A stretch of 64,000 nucleotides of DNA. Origin: Bactericera cockerelli. Taxonomy: Eukaryota > Arthropoda > Insecta > Hemiptera > Triozidae. The notes beneath the pieces were generated by a model. It was not told where the DNA came from, did no database searches, and saw only the letters and a list, made by a program, of their open reading frames with translations. The translations under genes and the position numbers were made by a program. The stretch spans positions 124,001 through 188,000 of the forward strand of contig CM044957.1 of assembly GCA_024516035.1 (NCBI GenBank). The letters run 5' to 3'. This document shows positions 1-8,510 of the stretch, piece after piece. Each line of letters opens with the position of its first letter. Position 1 is the stretch's first letter.

Positions 1-374
1 TTTGCATAATATCTACCATGAAAATTGTAACATTCGTATCTATCAATCGGTCATTTTATAATATCGAAAACCTTTGCATATAATTATCGAAGAAAACTAG
101 ATCTTAAGAAAGTTGTACCTACTTGTTTCAATAAACCCAAGTGTTCACAAGGGGGGTGATTTGCATTAATTAAAAGAAAATGACCACTAGCTCTTCTTGA
201 CTGTGTGTGAAAATATATTATTTGACCGTTTCTCAAATTAATACATTTATGCATATTATATGTAGTAAAATATTGACAATATTCTGACCTTTGTCATTAA
301 TTTATTCAAGGTAAAAAATATATTTTTTAATCAGCATTTATTCTTCTTCTTGTTCTTTTACTTTGTCTTATCCC
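1..374. other. AT-rich sequence, no gene seen
   Basis: I see no splice-bounded coding segment or recognisable repeat. It may be intron of the NDNF-like gene whose exons begin at 3804. Confidence 0.4.
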
Positions 375-692
375 GCTTAAGCAGGGTCGACGTTGTTGAA
401 CCTCATGGTTGAGGTTGGTTGGTTTTGGCACATTTTTACGGCTGGATGCCCTTCCTTCCTAACTATTTGATTTATCGTCCTGGATCAGGACGGGGGTTTT
501 AACCTCCATTCACTGGGAATCGTACCAGCTACCCACATTAACCTCACCCAGCTTGGGTAGGGCCAGAAATGCCAGTCTCACATGTACGGAGGGAATAGAA
601 TTTTCTGTGTAAAATCTGCTCCGACCGGGATTGAACTCGGATCTCTGGACTACGGGCAGTAGTCACAACCGTTTACGCCACGGAGGCTGGTT
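375..692 (-). repeat. tRNA-like SINE, family G, copy 1
   Basis: Read on the minus strand the unit begins with a tRNA-like head (box-B-like GAGTTCAATCCCGG near 630) and continues into a body shared with copies at 42880-43118, 47817-48040 and 52843-53160. The low-coordinate end carries the shared tail with the phrase CAACCTCATGGTTGAGGTTGG. A homologous head on unrelated flanks at four places shows this is an interspersed Pol III-derived retroposon, not a functional tRNA gene. Confidence 0.75.
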
Positions 693-1421
693 AATTAGCA
701 TTTATTATATTGCGCTATTGCTAATTAAAAGAATATATATTTACTATACAGAATACGTAGCGTATTTTAAAAATTAACATTATGTGTAACATATTTATGT
801 AAATATATAGGTATAATACTAAGGGCCGAATTATAAGCAGGTCAAAATTTAAGATGGGCCAGACCGCCACCACTCGAGACATAATTTCAAATGAAAAATG
901 TAAACAAACACCGATATCTTTATTGCAAATAAACCAGAGTCCCAAAATTCACTTTTTCTTATTCTTCAAATTTTGGTTGACCAGAGCTGACCGTTCGGTC
1001 TTGTTCAGGCTTTTCGTTCAATTAAAAAAAAAACCGCTCAATGTGTCATCGTGACATCGACGCTAGCTAATTTAATTATTTTAATATTACAAGGTAAAAA
1101 AATCATTGTAAACACTTTGTGAAGTAGGTAAGTATATAATCTCCCCAAGTAGATAACCTGCATCTCAGAGTGTGGGTGATGGATTTGAACTGTCAATAAT
1201 AATTCTAGCTACTTCTTTTTTAAGTGTTTTTTTTTCGGGAGAGAGTTATGGAAATTAATTGAAAAAGTTTCAAGTGTATATGCAAATCTACTGTATCTAA
1301 GGGTGTGTCAATCAATTGTCTCACTAATCAGTTGATTATCTTTAATCAATCCTTAGTTTTTGATAATGACTAACTTCAATAGTATTCAAAATGTCATAAT
1401 AATCACACCAACCCGAGTGAT
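693..1421. other. AT-rich sequence, no gene seen
   Basis: The open frames at 721-945 and 854-1054 are short, overlap on opposite strands and match no family I know. The stretch ends at an assembly gap. Confidence 0.4.
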
Positions 1422-1521
1422 NNNNNNNNNNNNNNNNNNNNNNNNNNNNNNNNNNNNNNNNNNNNNNNNNNNNNNNNNNNNNNNNNNNNNNNNNNNNNNN
1501 NNNNNNNNNNNNNNNNNNNNN
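1422..1521. other. Assembly gap (100 N)
   Basis: Exactly 100 N bases, the usual placeholder for a gap of unknown size. It abuts the 37-bp minisatellite, so the array probably extends into the gap. Confidence 0.99.
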
Positions 1522-2128
1522 AGGTACAAGGTAATGACACGACGGCAAGGTCACCCTCAGGTACAAGGTAATGACATGACGGCAAGGTCACCCTCAGGTA
1601 CAAGGTAATGACATGACGGCAAGGTCACCCTCAGGTACAAGGTAATGACATGACGGCAAGGTCACCCTCAGGTACAAGGTAATGACATGACGGCAAGGTC
1701 ACCCTCAGGTACAAGGTAATGACATGACGGCAAGGTCACCCTCAGGTACAAGGTAATGACATGACGGCAAGGTCACCCTCAGGTACAAGGTAATGACATG
1801 ACGGCAAGGTCACCCTCAGGTACAAGGTAATGACATGACGGCAAGGTCACCCTCAGGTACAAGGTAATGACATGACGGCAAGGTCACCCTCAGGTACAAG
1901 GTAATGACATGACGGCAAGGTCACCCTCAGGTACAAGGTAATGACATGACGGCAAGGTCACCCTCAGGTACAAGGTAATGACATGACGGCAAGGTCACCC
2001 TCAGGTACAAGGTAATGACACGACGGCAAGGTCACCCTCAGGTACAAGGTAATGACATGACGGCAAGGTCACCCTCAGGTACAAGGTAATGACACGACGG
2101 CAAGGTCACCCTCAGGTACAAGGTAATG
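1522..2128 (+). repeat. 37-bp minisatellite, about 16 copies
   Basis: Head-to-tail copies of a 37-bp unit beginning AGGTACAAGGTAATGACATG and ending in GGTCACCCTC. Copies are nearly identical; the main variation is CATGACGG versus CACGACGG. The array starts immediately after the gap, so its true length is unknown. Frames open across it are by-products of a unit free of stops. Confidence 0.97.
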
Positions 2129-2850
2129 AAAAACCTGACCTAAACTTTTTACTTTCCTTGTCCTATAATGAGTACCTCATCAGCAAATAAACTGAATTGG
2201 AACCAGTTGTTCTGATGTATGTATTAATAAAACCTAACCTAACCTTTTTACTTTACTTGTCCTATAATGAGTACCTCAGCAAATAAACTGAATTGGACCA
2301 GTTGTTCTGATGTATGTATTAATTTTGATGTATGTATTATTTCTGTACCAAATAAAGGATTATTTATTCATAATAAGTAAAGTAACCGACCTCAGTACTC
2401 TCAGTAGCTTGATCGATAAGGCGGGCGCGGACCTGTAACCTGGAGGTCGGTGGTTCAAGTCCCGGTTTCAGCGTAGATTTAGTAGAGCGAGTTTGAGTAG
2501 TTGTGATATATGAAAACTAACCTAACCTTTTTACTTTCCTTGTCCTATAATGAGTACCTCAGCAAATAAACTGAATTGGAACCGGTTGTTCTGATGTATG
2601 TATTAATTTTGATGTATGTAATATTTCTGTACCAAATATAGGATTATTTATTTATAATAAGGAAAGTAACCGACCTCAGTAGCTTGATCGATAAGGCGGC
2701 GGACTTGTAACCTGGAGGTCGGTCTGGTCGGTGGTTCAAGTCCCGGTTTCAGCGTAGATTTAGTCGAGCGAGTTTGAGTAGTTGTGATATCACTAAAGTG
2801 ATTAACACACATAATTATGAACTAACCTAACCTTTTACTTTTCTTGTTCT
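2129..2850 (+). repeat. Duplicated block with two tRNA-Thr-like SINE heads
   Basis: The phrases CCTAACCTTTTTACTTTCC and AATAAACTGAATTGG recur at about 2130, 2240 and 2520. Two family-D SINE heads lie within it, at 2385-2512 and 2668-2800, each followed by the same body. The head reads like a tRNA with an anticodon loop CTTGTAA, which would be tRNA-Thr (TGT). The block looks like a local tandem duplication of a SINE with its flank. Confidence 0.65.
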
Positions 2851-3090
2851 ATAATAAGGAAAGTATTGTACCTATTCGTCAAAAATTCGACAAAATTTTT
2901 TTGGAACCCCGCCCCAGTTCACCGGTATTTCAGGGGCGGTGGACTTTTTTAAAAATTATTTATCAAATCCAACGATTTTGAGGTCCTAATTACGAATTTG
3001 ACATTAATTCTTTAGCTAACTGTTACTGTTGAGAATGTTGATTCGGTGGCGGAATTTGAATTATTTTCGAAAAATAAGGAAAGTCGTGTT
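2851..3090. repeat. Fragment of the AAGGAAAGT interspersed repeat
   Basis: Homologous to the paired repeat at 43747-45433: it shares AATAAGGAAAGTATTGTA, the CACCGGTATTT segment, the ATCAAATCCAA segment and the terminal AATAAGGAAAGTCGTGT. It is more diverged than the other copies. Confidence 0.6.
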
Positions 3091-3194
3091 CTGTGACAGC
3101 AGTTTCTTCGTTCTTTTTGTGCACTATTGTATAGCATAAAAAGAAACCCGGAACTGTCACTTGACATTATTAAAGGATGAACTAACCTAACCTA

Positions 3195-3372
3195 ACTTTT
3201 TTTTGTGCCCCCGAAACGCTTTCGCGTTACTTCAGGCAGGGGACCTTTACACCCATGCCATTCTGAAAACGAAAAAACTCGGTCATAATATTTCGCTATG
3301 ACCGGAATTTGAACCCAAAACCCGGGTCATTAACCAATGCTCTAACAACTGAGCCATGGAGTTCGGCTAGTC
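3195..3372 (-). repeat. tRNA-like SINE, family H, copy 1
   Basis: On the minus strand it starts with a tRNA-like head (complement of CAACTGAGCCATGGAG near 3350) and continues into a body with the complement of CCGAAACGCTTTCGCGTTAC. The same arrangement recurs at 3582-3768 and, on the plus strand, at 50312-50480. Confidence 0.7.
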
Positions 3373-3423
3373 AACCTAAGAACCCGGAAGCGTCACTTGA
3401 CTTTACTTAACACTTAGACGACC

Positions 3424-3494
3424 GGGTGTACCACGGGTGGTACAAGCACGTTCGTACGGAATGGACCGGGTGTACCACCGGTGGTACACAATGT
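3424..3494. repeat. Paired GGTGTACCAC dyads
   Basis: Two copies of a dyad-symmetric motif, CCGGGTGTACCACGGGTGG and CCGGGTGTACCACCGGTGG, lie about 43 bases apart between two SINEs. The core GTACCACCGGTGGTAC is a perfect palindrome. No function is claimed. Confidence 0.5.
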
Positions 3495-3581
3495 CGGAGA
3501 GCCGTATTATCGCCGGTCCCACAAGAGAATTCACGAAAAACCATGCCGGTCGTCTAAGTGTTAAGGGTAACCTAGCCTAAA

Positions 3582-3768
3582 TGGCTCTTTTTTTTGTGTC
3601 CCGGAACCGCTTTCGCATTACTTCAGGGCACCTTACCTTTACATCCATGCCATTCCGGAAACGGAAAATTTCGGTCAGAAATTTCCGCAGCGGCCGGGAT
3701 TCGAACCCGCGACCTCCGCGTCAGTCACCAATGCTCTTAACCACTGAGCCACGGAGGTCGGCTAGCTT
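3582..3768 (-). repeat. tRNA-like SINE, family H, copy 2
   Basis: Second minus-strand copy, ending in the complement of CCACTGAGCCACGGAGGTCG; the box-B-like GGGATTCGAACCCGCGACC near 3696 is well kept. It lies just upstream of the NDNF exon at 3804, within the intron. Confidence 0.75.
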
Positions 3769-3803
3769 AATCTAACTTAACTTTCATTTCATTCCTCGCA
3801 CAG

Positions 3804-4025
3804 GTTCTCGAGAAGTTCCGCCCTGGTCCGCTAGAGTGGTACATCCTGCCGTGCGGGGGTACTGTGCTAGTGGAGGTTCGCATCCGACGGCGGGTGGTCA
3901 TAGCCAGGCACCAGGTGTCGGGCTACCGACATCTGACCATTTTGAACCCAGTGCCGCGTCAGAGGTACGTGCTGATCATCACAGCACTGGATCAGGACGA
4001 GCTGAATAAGCTGAGTGGCGTGGAG
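3804..4025 (+). CDS. nord: NDNF/nord homologue, antepenultimate coding exon
   Basis: NDNF (neuron-derived neurotrophic factor; Nord in Drosophila) is a secreted glycoprotein with fibronectin-III-like domains. Nord tunes BMP and Hedgehog signalling and vertebrate NDNF acts on neurons. The exon is bounded by acceptor CTCGCACAG and donor GAG|GTGAGT and is 222 bases, phase 0 to 0. It encodes 74 residues beginning VLEKFRPGPLEWYILPCGG and ending LDQDELNKLSGVE. This aligns by eye to the beta-strand-rich C-terminal part of NDNF, just before its ILATTRP-type segment. Earlier exons lie outside the window. It joins in frame to the exon at 4567. The symbol follows the Drosophila name; orthology rests on my memory of the family, not a search. 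Confidence 0.8.
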
Positions 4026-4062
4026 GTGAGTCAGCATTTTTGTTTTACTCTATATTTGTCCG

Positions 4063-4240
4063 GGTAGCTCACTGGTCAAGGCGACTGACTGGTAATTCCG
4101 AGGTTGTGGGTTCGAAACCGAGCTTGGACTTGACGAATTAACCTCCCGTTTGGTATTTTGACGACATCATAATAATGCGCCTAGAGTTTACTGATAGAAT
4201 AATGGGACTTATTAATCTTAGTCGAGCAGTATAAAACGAG
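4063..4240 (+). repeat. tRNA-like SINE, family F, copy 1 (intronic)
   Basis: Starts GTCCGGGTAGCTCACTGG, has box-B-like GGTTCGAAACC, and then the body CATAATAATGCGCC followed by AATAATGGGACTTATTAAT. Related copies lie at 19540-19715 and 57038-57245. It sits in the intron between the 3804 and 4567 exons, in the gene's orientation. Confidence 0.75.
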
Positions 4241-4566
4241 GATGCGATGGTTAAATCTTAATATAGGCATAGAATATATTTACATTAATCCATTTATAAT
4301 CAACCATTTACAATCTGTCTAAGGTCGCAGTGACAAAGAACTTTCGTAGCCGATAGCCCTACCTTTACCAATTTATAATCAACAGAACGGCTGTACCAAA
4401 TGTACCAAATTACGCACAAAGTATTCTTTTGGTATTTTAGGTACTTTTACTAATAAAGGATTTAAAAATAAAATTCAAATAGAACACCAGACCAGCCACC
4501 GGCAAAAGACTTAACGGCGACAAAGTACCGAGCTCTAGCTAGTTAACAGTTGCTTTATTCCACCAG

Positions 4567-4877
4567 GTCCTCGCCACAATGAACCCCAAATCTCGCAACA
4601 TGTTTCCCGACCTTCCCCTCAACACGAAGGTCAAGGAGTACACGAGTCTGCGCGAGTGCACTTCGGTCTTCATCGGGTGGTTCCCGGGCCCCACCACCGC
4701 GAGTATGGTGCGCTACTGCATCAAGGCCACGGAGGTGTCCAAACGGGTGTCCTGGGCCCTGACCCCGTTCGAGACGAAGCCCAACCAGTGTGGCCTGGAC
4801 GCCAGGTTGAAGAAGTCCAGTCGGGAATACTCCACCATGGAGTGTTTGTATGTGACGCCCCACGACGCTAGCTTCAA
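4567..4877 (+). CDS. nord: NDNF/nord homologue, penultimate coding exon
   Basis: Acceptor TTCCACCAG precedes GTC CTC GCC. The donor is GTAAGT at 4878, leaving two coding bases (AA) to join the next exon. The 311-base exon encodes 103 residues beginning VLATMNPKSRNMFPDLPLN. It carries the cysteine pattern of the last NDNF fibronectin-III region: LRECTSVFIGWF, then a cysteine in VRYCIK, then NQCGLDARLKKS and MECLYV. The first intact donor must be used: reading on gives TTC AAG TAA, a stop one codon later. The final 48 or so coding bases are the seed of the tandem array that follows. A minus-strand open frame over this exon is a shadow. Confidence 0.85.
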
Positions 4878-6140
4878 GTAAGTGGACATTCTATTCCACC
4901 ATGGAGTGTTTGTGGACATTCTATTCCACCATGGAGTGTTTGTATGTGACGCCCATGACGCTAGCTTCAAGTAAGTGGACATTCTATTCCACCATGGAGT
5001 GTTTGTGGACATTCTATTCCACCATGGAGTGTTTGTGGACATTCTATTCCATCATGGAGTGTTTGTGGACATTCTATTCCATCATGGAGTGTTTGTGGAC
5101 ATTCTATTCCATCATGGAGTGTTTGTGGACATTCTATTCCATCATGGAGTGTTTGTGGACATTCTATTCCATCATGGAGTGTTTGTGGACATTCTATTCC
5201 ATCATGGAGTGTTTGTGGACATTCTATTCCATCATGGAGTGTTTGTGGACATTCTATTCCATCATGGAGTGTTTGTATGTGACGCCCCATGACGCTAGCT
5301 TTAAGTAAGTGGACATTCTATTCCATCATGGAGTGTTTGTATGTGACGCCCCATGACGCTAGCTTTAAGTAAGTGGACATTCTATTCCATCATGGAGTGT
5401 TTGTATGTGACGCCCCATGACGCTAGCTTTAAGGAAGTGGTCATTCTATTCCATCATGGAGTGTTTGTATGTGACGCTAGCTGTAAGTTAATGGACATTC
5501 TATTCCATCATGGAGTGTTTGTATGTGACGCTAGCTTTAAGTAAGTGGACATTCTATTCCATCATGGAGTGTTTGTATGTGACGCCCATGACGCTAGCTT
5601 TAAGTAAGTGGACATTCTATTCCACCATGGAGTGTTTGTATGTGACGCCCCATGACGCTAGCTTTAAGTAAGTGGACATTCTATTCCATCATGGAGTGTT
5701 TGTATGTGACGCTAGCTTTAAGTAAGTGGACATTCTATTCCATCATGGAGTGTTTGTATGTGACGCCCATGACGCTAGCTTTAAGTAAGTGGACATTCTA
5801 TTCCATCATGGAGTGTTTGTATGTGACGCTAGCTTTAAGTAAGTGGACATTCCATTCCATCATGGAATGTTTGTATGTGACGCCCCATGACGCTAGCTTT
5901 AAGTAAGTGGACATTCTATTCCATCATGGAGTGTTTGTATGTGACGCTAGCTTTAAGTAAGTGGACATTCCATTCCATCATGGAGTGTTTGTATGTGACG
6001 CTAGCTTTAAGTAAGTGGACATTCTATTCCATCATGGAGTGTTTGTATGTGACGCTAGCTTTAAGTAAGTGGACATTCTATTCCATCATGGAGTGTTTGT
6101 ATGTGACGCTAGCTTTAAGTAAGTGGACATTCTACCGTGC
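4878..6140 (+). repeat. Minisatellite made of an exon edge plus its splice donor
   Basis: The array begins at the donor of the NDNF exon. Its long unit, about 64 bp (53-54 bp in shortened variants), repeats the exon end GACGCTAGCTTTAA with GTAAGT, then intron sequence, then ATGGAGTGTTTGTATGTGACG again. A nested 30-bp unit, TGGACATTCTATTCCATCAT plus GGAGTGTTTG, is repeated about ten times between 4975 and 5270. About fifteen copies keep an exact AAGTAAGT; two (near 5429 and 5483) are mutated at the donor. The open frames here are repeat artefacts. Confidence 0.95.
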
Positions 6141-6214
6141 TACCCATGTACCGAGCTTATAGTTAGGTACATAATATGTAATTATATGTATAGATAGACG
6201 ATACCACAAAGCAT

Positions 6215-6345
6215 TGTCGCCCTTAGCAGGGTTGGTGTTAGGAAGGGTATCCAGCCATAAATGTCGAAGTATAATGCCAGAACCAAACAACCTCAACCAT
6301 GAGGAAGAGGTTGAACAATGCCGACCCCAAGTAGGTTTGGGAAAA
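6215..6345 (+). repeat. SINE tail fragment
   Basis: Contains GGAAGGGTATCCAGCCATAAA and AACCTCAACCATGAGG, the tail seen in family-G SINE copies (370-450 on minus, 53085-53160 on plus). The tRNA-like head is absent. Confidence 0.5.
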
Positions 6346-6502
6346 GAATAAGTGAACCAAGAAGAATCTAAATTTAATATCTGATATGATCTATTTTTAT
6401 TTTAATTATCACTGTGGAATCGATGTTGCTATGAATCCGGTCATGTGATGTTGCTGTTTTTCAGTTGTTAAGTACCTAATTAACTCTGATCCACTGTTTC
6501 AG

Positions 6503-6638
6503 GAAGGAGTTGAAGCAGAAAGTCAGCAACCTCAGTCCTGGCAGGGACTACATCATACAAGTTATCATGAAGAAGACACACAGCAGATCCTTGTCCTATG
6601 ATCTCCTTCGAGTCAGCACTGTTCCAACCTGCGACTAA
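6503..6638 (+). CDS. nord: NDNF/nord homologue, terminal coding exon
   Basis: Acceptor CACTGTTTCAG is followed by G AAG GAG TTG. The first G completes the lysine codon split by the previous intron. The exon encodes KELKQKVSNLSPGRDYIIQV and continues to VSTVPTCD and TAA at 6636-6638. The NLSPGRDYIIQV segment matches the last strands of a fibronectin-III domain (NDNF: GLQPGKSYLLDV), and the cysteine near the C terminus matches the family's terminal cysteine. With the two upstream exons this gives 669 coding bases, 222 residues plus stop, uninterrupted. The tail of this exon, stop codon included, is the start of the 93-bp array downstream. Confidence 0.85.
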
Positions 6639-7038
6639 ATCAGCACGGTCATAGTGATTGTGCAGCAGAGCGCAGATCCTTGTACATACTATGATCTCCT
6701 TCAAGTCAGCACTGTTCCAACTTTTGACTAAATCAGCACGGTCAAAGTGATTGTGCAGCAGAGCGCAGATCCTTGTACATACTATGATCTCCTTCCAATC
6801 AGCACTGTTCCAACTTGTGACTAAATCAGCACGGTCAAAGTGATTGTGCAGCAGAGCGCAGATGCTTGTACATACTATGATCTCCTTCGAATCAGCACTG
6901 TTCCAACCTGTGACTAAATCAGCATGGTCAAAGTGTTTGTGCAGCAGAGCGCAGATCCTTGTACATACTATGATCTCTTTCGAGTCAGCACTGTTCCAAC
7001 CTGTGACTAAATCAGCATCGTTCAACGTATCATGCACG
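6639..7038 (+). repeat. 93-bp tandem array copied from the NDNF terminal exon
   Basis: The exon tail CAGATCCTTGTCC through GACTAAATCAGCA is repeated: unit starts are at 6584, 6673, 6766, 6859 and 6952, a spacing of 89 then 93. Each copy keeps GTTCCAAC..TGACTAAATCAGC, so the stop-codon context is repeated too. Because 93 is a multiple of three, a spurious 187-residue frame opens on the minus strand. In the transcript the array would lie in the 3' UTR. Confidence 0.92.
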
Positions 7039-7250
7039 TGCACTGGTAGTCAAGAGGTTAACGCGCTAGTCTGGTAATCCAGGTATCGTAGGGATCCGTT
7101 GGTTCGAATTCCACCCAGTGCATGATGTTTTTTTCCTCATTAGTTTGAGTTTGTGACCACATAATAATAAGACTCTGAGAAAATGCTTTTAGTATTAATT
7201 TCGCCTGGTGGTTACCTTCCACTAAAGAGTAGGTATTATTTTTATTGCAT
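7039..7250 (+). repeat. tRNA-like SINE, family C, copy 1
   Basis: Head GCACTGGTAGTCAAGAGGTT with GGTAATCCAGGTA, box B GGTTCGAATTCC, then CACCCAGTGCATGATG. The body carries TTTGAGTTTGTGACCACATA and GCCTGGTGGTTACC. It interrupts the 93-bp array, since a further array-like copy resumes at 7252. Confidence 0.8.
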
Positions 7251-7251
7251 C

Positions 7252-7335
7252 TTACAGCAGATCCTTGTCCTATGATCTGCTCGAGTCAGCACTGTTCCAC
7301 TGTTCAGTGACTGAATCAGCATCAAGCATCAAATA
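7252..7335 (+). repeat. Detached copy of the NDNF terminal-exon unit
   Basis: CAGCAGATCCTTGTCCTATG, GTCAGCACTGTTCCAC and AATCAGCATCAAGCATCAAA match the array at 6584-7030 with small changes. It lies beyond the family-C SINE, which suggests that the SINE landed inside an older, longer array. Confidence 0.75.
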
Positions 7336-7897
7336 ATAGGTACAACAAGTAATCAACATAATGAGCCAGAAACTTATTTTTAAAATATTCCATCATGTAA
7401 ATCTTTTATATGATTATTTTATTATTAATAATAGATTATGTACATAAAAATTGTACATACTTAATTTGTATTCGGGTCAATTTATGTTAATATCTAATTA
7501 AATTATTGTTTATATGCAGTACCTTATCTTGTAGCTAGGTAAAGCTAGCTACTACCTTAATGAATCACCTACCTATTAATTAATATCTATTATTAGGTAA
7601 GTAATATCTGTAAACATTAGTGTACAATATTTCACTGTATTTACTTTCATTATTATGTAATTTTATCATGTTTTCTTGTACCATACACTATTTAATTAAA
7701 TTAAAATGAAAATGTTTTATAAAATTTTAAATATACATTTCTACATTTTATCTACAATATTAGGTACATACCTACTCATATCATATTTTCATTTATCAAG
7801 GCTAATGCAATATGTTGGACTAAATAAATTATAATTTTTATTCTTGTGAACATCTATTGATACGTCACTTACTTATCACTTATTCTATATCTGTTTC
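7336..7897. other. AT-rich sequence, no gene seen
   Basis: Very AT-rich, with several AATAAA-like hexamers but no coding segment that I can support. It could contain the NDNF 3' UTR end and intergenic DNA. Confidence 0.4.
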
Positions 7898-8110
7898 GCC
7901 AGCGTCGATGGCGCGTTGAATGCACCGGTTCTCGTAGGATCGCCGAAGTAAAGCAAAGTTCAGCGAGGTGAAGACTTCGTGATGCTGGCATTCCGGGCCA
8001 ACCCAGGCTGGGTGATATGTGGTTAGCAGGTTTTTAAGTTCCCTGCGAGTGGAGGGTAACACCCCCGTCGTGATATGACCATACAGTTTAAATTAAAATT
8101 AAAAAAAAAT
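7898..8110 (+). repeat. 5S rRNA-derived SINE, copy 1
   Basis: The head GCCAGCGTCGATGGCGCGTT, GAATGCACCGGTTCTCGTAG and GATCGCCGAAGTAAAGCA follows the 5S rRNA sequence, including its internal promoter region. It is followed by the family body (CCCTGCGAGTGGAGGGTAAC, CGTCGTGATATGACCAT) and an A-rich tail at 8090-8110. The 5S part is shortened (AAGACTTCGTGATGCTGGC), so it is a retroposon and not a 5S gene. Confidence 0.85.
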
Positions 8111-8510
8111 ATATCAAATTTGTGATTATCACTATGTGATTATCACTATGTGATTATCACTATGTGATTATCACAATTTAATTAGTTACTGAAACTCGTT
8201 TCACAAAATTTTTGCTAATTTTTTTACTAACTCGAACCACCGACCTGCGGTGACGAGACCACCGCTTTATCAAACTCCCTACTGGTCGGTTATATTATAC
8301 GATAACTATTAGAAACGGGTTGGTACCTTTTTAAGAAAACCCAGTATCATAAAAAGTATTAGGTACCTACCTACCCAGTAGTCCTGGTACCTATCTACAC
8401 AAAAATGCGAGAAATATACCTCTGTGGCGCTATTTTTTTTTTTTTTGTAATTGGGTGGAAGAGATTGCCGAAGGTAATAACCCTGCCTTTGGTAATCTTA
8501 ATAATATCTA
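8111..8510. other. Short dyad repeat and unassigned AT-rich DNA
   Basis: From 8125 to 8175 the 15-bp unit GTGATTATCACTAT is repeated about four times and contains the dyad GTGATTATCAC. The segment 8225-8300 holds a decayed family-D SINE head (minus strand, complement of ACCACCGACCTGCGG). The rest shows nothing recognisable. Confidence 0.5.

Noticed and set aside
1522..2128. CRISPR-like array
   Set aside because: The units are contiguous identical 37-mers without unique spacers, in a eukaryotic sequence. The same reasoning applies to the other tandem arrays.
4555..4863. Minus-strand 102-residue frame over the NDNF exon
   Set aside because: A shadow of the NDNF exon, which has correct splice sites and family similarity on the plus strand.
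4901..6162. Several plus- and minus-strand frames with MECLWTFYSI or FHHGVFVDIL repeats
   Set aside because: They are translations of the splice-donor minisatellite, and all phases are equally open.
6480..7043. Minus-strand frame of 187 residues over the NDNF terminal exon
   Set aside because: It is created by 93-bp tandem copies in a phase opposite to the clear NDNF reading frame.
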